Assembly (NCBI RefSeq): GCF_023242945.1
Contig: NZ_JALKFT010000001.1
Location: 248,001-312,000, forward strand
Source: Frankia umida
Lineage (GTDB): Bacteria > Actinomycetota > Actinomycetes > Frankiales > Frankiaceae
Direction of reading: 5' to 3'
DNA: 64,000 nt
The position numbers and the translations under genes are program-made. Positions 60,501-64,000 of this stretch are shown here, in pieces. The stretch's first letter is position 1, and the number at the start of each line of letters is the position of its first letter. The notes beneath the pieces are model-generated. The model was not told where the DNA came from and searched no databases. It saw only the letters and a list, made by a program, of their open reading frames with translations.

Positions 60501-61541
60501 ATGCTCCTTCCCACGTCGCCGTCGACACCCGCACGGGAGCCGATCACCGGGGTCGCGACCGCGACCACACCCCGGGACGGCCGCACGGGTGGCGCCCCGG
60601 TCTGGTCTGTGCCATCCGCGATCGTCGAGTCGCTCGCTCCCCGCGGGCTCCACTTCGGCGTACCGGCCGGGGCGCCCTGGGTGAACTGTGCGGAGCTGAC
60701 CACCCAGGCCGGGGTGTCCGAGTCCCTGGCCCGCGTCACGGCGGCCAACCCGGGCGCGAGCGCCGAGGTCGCGGCCAGCTATCTGGCCAACTGGTACTCG
60801 GCCGCGGTCGTCGGCCCGGCCATAGCGTCCTACGTCCTGTTGCGCCGGGTGCCGGACCTCACCCCCGCGCAGGTGGCCCTGAGCGTTCCGGACAGCGGCT
60901 GGTTCGACCGCACAGCGCTGTACCGCCCGGTCGCCACGGCGCTGGCCAACGACCCCCTGGCCGCCGGCCTCGCTCCGGCGACGCCCGGGCTGGCACCGGC
61001 GCCCGGGCTGGGGGCGATACCCGGTCTCGGGGCCCCACCGACACTCGCGGGCGCCACGGGCCAGCTCGACGCCACCGGCGCGCCCACGGCGCCCCCCGGC
61101 GGTGGGATTCGCGTGGTCGAGACCGCGACCGAACTGCGCACGGTGCTGGTCGAGGAGATCCTGGCGCACCTCGACCCGTTCCTGCGGCACCTGCGGTCGA
61201 TGGTGCGCCTGGGCCGGCCGGCGCTGTGGGGGGCGGCGGCGGCGCAGTGCGCGCGGGCCTTCCTGCTCACCGAGCGGGCGACCGGCGATCCCATGACGGG
61301 GCGGGACGAGGCAGACGCGTTCTTCGCGCTGGCGGCGCCGACGATGCTCGCCCGGCCGCGGTGGCAGGAGTTCGTCCACCGCGGCCGGACCTACATCGGT
61401 ATGCGCCGCGGCTCCTGCTGCCTGGCTCACCGGCTGGACGCGGAGTACTGCACCACCTGCCCGTTCACCGGCGATGCCGATCGAGAGCAGCGGATGCGCA
61501 CCTGGATTGACACCCAGGGTGATGGTGGGCTCGCTGTATGA
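60501..61541 (+). CDS. FhuF-like 2Fe-2S iron reductase
   Basis: This 346-residue protein has a C-terminal cysteine cluster, RRGSCCLAHRLDAEYCTTCPF, which follows the FhuF pattern Cys-Cys-x9-Cys-x2-Cys and binds a 2Fe-2S centre. FhuF-type proteins reduce ferric siderophores in the cytoplasm to release iron. The middle (about 150-200) is an Ala/Pro/Gly-rich linker. The predicted iron box directly before the gene fits this role. No Shine-Dalgarno sequence precedes the ATG, which agrees with a leaderless mRNA. A longer open frame upstream crosses the promoter and is not used. Confidence 0.8.
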   Translation: MLLPTSPSTPAREPITGVATATTPRDGRTGGAPVWSVPSAIVESLAPRGLHFGVPAGAPWVNCAELTTQAGVSESLARVTAANPGASAEVAASYLANWYSAAVVGPAIASYVLLRRVPDLTPAQVALSVPDSGWFDRTALYRPVATALANDPLAAGLAPATPGLAPAPGLGAIPGLGAPPTLAGATGQLDATGAPTAPPGGGIRVVETATELRTVLVEEILAHLDPFLRHLRSMVRLGRPALWGAAAAQCARAFLLTERATGDPMTGRDEADAFFALAAPTMLARPRWQEFVHRGRTYIGMRRGSCCLAHRLDAEYCTTCPFTGDADREQRMRTWIDTQGDGGLAV

Positions 61542-62119
61542 GACAACATCAAAGTAACGATCGGCATCGACGCACGTAAAGTAGTACGGCAACGGCATGT
61601 CCCTCCGCCCGTGCGGAGGGAACCGCCGTACGGATCCGGCCTCCGGGCGGTTCCGGGCTCCACACGGATCTGGCGGCTGTGCGGGTCACGGTGCGACCAC
61701 CGCGCGACCATCACCAGACGGGCACGTAGCGCAGTTTAATAATTACAAAATGCAATCTTTATGATATGCGCCACATCAGAGTGCAGCCGGATTTGCACTA
61801 CCGTCAGTGACGACAGGCCGGATTTCGCGCCGGGCGGAAAGAGCGCCCGGAGGGCCCGGAAGCCGGGGTCGCACCGGCGCCGTCCGGCACCTGTCGTTCT
61901 GCTCTTGGCGGAACGACGTGACGGAATCATGGCTGGTCGGCCACGGTTGCCCTAAGCGTCTCCGCTGGTCGTGCCGGCCTTCGTGCCGGTCGTCCGGGCT
62001 CAACGAAGAGGTCGGAGTCGGCGGGTAGGTTTCTGTTCGATGCGTGAGGACATGCCTCGGCGGAGCTAGCATGCGGATACCGGCTGTCGTGTGGTCGGTC
62101 GCAGCTCGAAGGAGCGCAC
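61542..62119. other. Region between the fhuF-like gene and clpC
   Basis: It has the fhuF terminator hairpin near 61600, then about 500 bp without a recognised gene. The stretch 61734-61770 is very AT-rich (TTAATAATTACAAAATG). The clpC promoter must lie to its right; TGAGGA near 62045 and TAGCAT near 62067 are a weak candidate pair. An lsr2 gene, often found between coaX and clpC in actinobacteria, is not here. Confidence 0.5.
61600..61621 (+). terminator. Terminator of the fhuF-like gene
   Basis: TCCCTCCGC and GCGGAGGGA form a perfect nine-bp stem with loop CCGT, 58 bases after the stop. Confidence 0.8.
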
Positions 62120-64000
62120 ATGTTCGAGAGATTCACCGACCGGGCACGTCGGGTCGTCGTCCTGGCCCAAGAAGAGGCCAGGATGCTCAACCACAACTAC
62201 ATCGGGACCGAGCACATCCTGCTCGGACTGATCCACGAGGGTGAGGGCGTAGCTGCCAAGGCCCTCGAGTCCCTCGGCATCTCCCTTGAGGGTGTGCGGT
62301 CCCAGGTCGAAGAGATCATCGGCCAGGGCCAGCAGGCGCCGAGCGGGCACATCCCGTTCACGCCACGCGCGAAGAAGGTCCTGGAGCTGTCGCTTCGGGA
62401 GGCCCTGCAGCTCGGCCACAACTACATCGGCACCGAACACATCCTGCTCGGGCTCATCCGCGAGGGTGAGGGTGTCGCGGCCCAGGTGCTCGTCAAGCTG
62501 GGCGCGGACCTCAACCGGGTGCGCCAGCAGGTCATCCAGCTCCTGTCCGGCTACCAGGGCAAGGGCGAGACGGCGACCTCCGGCGCTCCCGCCGAGGGCA
62601 CCCCGTCCACGTCGCTGGTGCTCGACCAGTTCGGCCGCAACCTCACCGCGGCGGCGCGCGAGTCCAAGCTCGACCCGGTCATCGGGCGCGAGAAGGAGAT
62701 CGAGCGCGTCATGCAGGTGCTGTCGCGCCGCACCAAGAACAACCCGGTGCTGATCGGCGAGCCCGGCGTCGGCAAGACCGCCGTCGTCGAGGGCCTGGCG
62801 CAGGCGATCGTCAAGGGCGAGGTGCCCGAGACCCTCAAGGACAAGCAGCTCTACACCCTCGATCTCGGCGCGCTCGTCGCCGGGTCCCGCTACCGCGGTG
62901 ACTTCGAGGAGCGGCTGAAGAAGGTCCTCAAGGAGATCCGCACCCGCGGCGACATCATCCTGTTCATCGACGAGCTGCACACGCTCGTCGGCGCGGGTGC
63001 CGCCGAGGGCGCGATCGACGCCGCCTCCATCCTCAAGCCGATGCTGGCCCGCGGTGAGCTGCAGACCATCGGTGCCACCACGCTCGACGAGTACCGCAAG
63101 CACCTGGAGAAGGACGCGGCGCTCGAGCGCCGTTTCCAGCCGATCCAGGTCGCGGAGCCGTCGGTGGCGCACACCATCGAGATCCTCAAGGGCCTGCGCG
63201 ACCGGTACGAGGCGCACCACCGGGTGTCGATCACCGACGCCGCGCTGGTCGCCGCCGCGTCGCTGGCCGACCGCTACATCTCCGACCGCTTCCTGCCGGA
63301 CAAGGCGATCGACCTGATCGACGAGGCCGGCTCCCGGATGCGTATCCGCCGGATGACCGCCCCGCCGGACCTGCGCGAGTTCGACGAGCGCATCGCGAAC
63401 GTCCGCCGGGACAAGGAGTCCGCGATCGACGCGCAGGACTTCGAGAAGGCCGCCTCGCTGCGCGACAAGGAGAAGACCCTCCTGTCGGAGAAGGCCAAGC
63501 GGGAGAAGGAGTGGAAGGCCGGCGACATGGACGTCGTCGCCGAGGTGGGCGACGAGGAGATCGCCGAGGTCCTGGCCATCTGGACGGGCATCCCGGTCTT
63601 CAAGCTCACCGAGGAGGAGACCGCGCGTCTGCTGCGCATGGAGGACGAGCTGCACCGGCGCGTCATCGGCCAGCAGCAGGCCATCAAGGCCGTCTCCCAG
63701 GCCATCCGGCGTACCCGTGCCGGCCTGAAGGACCCCAAGCGTCCCGGTGGCTCGTTCATCTTCGCCGGCCCGTCCGGTGTCGGTAAGACCGAGCTGTCCA
63801 AGACGCTCGCCGAGTTCCTCTTCGGCGACGAGGACTCCCTCATCCAGCTCGACATGTCCGAGTACATGGAGAAGCACACCGTCTCGCGACTGGTGGGCTC
63901 CCCGCCCGGATATGTCGGCTACGAGGAGGGTGGCCAGCTCACCGAGCGGGTCCGGCGCAAGCCGTTCTCGGTCGTCCTGTTCGACGAGGTCGAGAAGGCC
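62120..64000 (+). CDS. clpC: ClpC unfoldase (cut by the window end)
   Basis: The first 627 residues are present, ending inside the second AAA domain. The N-domain has two Clp repeats (LNHNYIGTEHILLGLI and LGHNYIGTEHILLGLI). AAA1 has Walker A GEPGVGKT and Walker B IILFIDELHT. The short middle domain includes a UVR-like stretch (DKESAIDAQDFEKAASLRDKEK), which separates ClpC from ClpB. AAA2 has Walker A GPSGVGKT and pore loop GSPPGYVGY. ClpC feeds substrates to ClpP and is essential in many actinobacteria. The ATG follows GAAGGAG. The gene position near panD/coaX agrees with M. tuberculosis clpC1. Confidence 0.98.
   Translation, partial: MFERFTDRARRVVVLAQEEARMLNHNYIGTEHILLGLIHEGEGVAAKALESLGISLEGVRSQVEEIIGQGQQAPSGHIPFTPRAKKVLELSLREALQLGHNYIGTEHILLGLIREGEGVAAQVLVKLGADLNRVRQQVIQLLSGYQGKGETATSGAPAEGTPSTSLVLDQFGRNLTAAARESKLDPVIGREKEIERVMQVLSRRTKNNPVLIGEPGVGKTAVVEGLAQAIVKGEVPETLKDKQLYTLDLGALVAGSRYRGDFEERLKKVLKEIRTRGDIILFIDELHTLVGAGAAEGAIDAASILKPMLARGELQTIGATTLDEYRKHLEKDAALERRFQPIQVAEPSVAHTIEILKGLRDRYEAHHRVSITDAALVAAASLADRYISDRFLPDKAIDLIDEAGSRMRIRRMTAPPDLREFDERIANVRRDKESAIDAQDFEKAASLRDKEKTLLSEKAKREKEWKAGDMDVVAEVGDEEIAEVLAIWTGIPVFKLTEEETARLLRMEDELHRRVIGQQQAIKAVSQAIRRTRAGLKDPKRPGGSFIFAGPSGVGKTELSKTLAEFLFGDEDSLIQLDMSEYMEKHTVSRLVGSPPGYVGYEEGGQLTERVRRKPFSVVLFDEVEKA

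Overview
The window is about 64 kb of very high-GC actinobacterial chromosome. Gene content and order match the order Frankiales, most probably Frankia. The evidence is a dnaK-grpE-dnaJ-hspR operon with HspR-type operators, clpB, two Rpf-like proteins behind c-di-AMP riboswitches, dedA/fba/DUF3151/purA, dispersed purine genes, a panC-panD-nadB-nadC-coaX operon and clpC. Many of these clusters are also found in Mycobacterium tuberculosis. The species call is inference. Two runs of ten N show that this is a scaffolded assembly.

Layout. 1-1.3 kb: an IS200/IS605 element with intact tnpA and a frameshifted, edge-truncated tnpB. 1.3-3.8 kb: a PfkB kinase and a D-cysteine desulfhydrase/ACC deaminase-like enzyme. 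4.0-6.8 kb: an AT-richer island bounded by a degraded tRNA-Gly fragment and an intact tRNA-Gly(CCC). It carries a DarTG ADP-ribosylation toxin-antitoxin pair; the toxin has two in-frame TAG codons and lies across both assembly gaps. 6.8-13.3 kb: a GH65 phosphorylase/beta-phosphoglucomutase operon, dcd and a membrane Fe-S reductase. 13.9-16.3 kb: a NERD-domain protein, a 15-bp tandem repeat and the long dnaK leader. 16.3-23.8 kb: the heat-shock block (dnaK, grpE, dnaJ, hspR, clpB) with two HAIR operators and a strong hairpin between grpE and dnaJ. 23.8-34.5 kb: psuG, an MMPL transporter, a YdbS/YdbT pair, an orphan CD-NTase-like nucleotidyltransferase, a GNAT protein, a degenerate SDR, a CAP-domain lipoprotein and DedA. 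34.8-41 kb: fba, two riboswitch-rpf units, DUF3151 and purA. 41-50.8 kb: purD, purE, purB and purC, interleaved with PHP, luciferase-like, Nudix and HIT proteins, and a mosaic scar made of a tnpB 3' end and a phosphatase 3' end. 51-53.7 kb: a second MMPL transporter. 54-59.2 kb: the pantothenate/NAD/CoA operon. 59.3-61.6 kb: an SGNH hydrolase and a FhuF-like protein under an iron box. 62.1-64 kb: clpC, cut by the window edge.

How the genes work together. The purine genes act at separate steps: PurD early, PurE and PurC in the middle, PurB at two later steps and PurA towards AMP. PanC, PanD and CoaX feed coenzyme A; NadB and NadC feed NAD. HspR should close a feedback loop with DnaK on both the dnaK operon and clpB. 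c-di-AMP should control both cell-wall Rpf proteins.

The parts most worth follow-up are the DarTG island, the orphan CD-NTase, the IS-derived start of the luciferase-like gene, the twin riboswitch-rpf units and the apparently leaderless fhuF-like gene.
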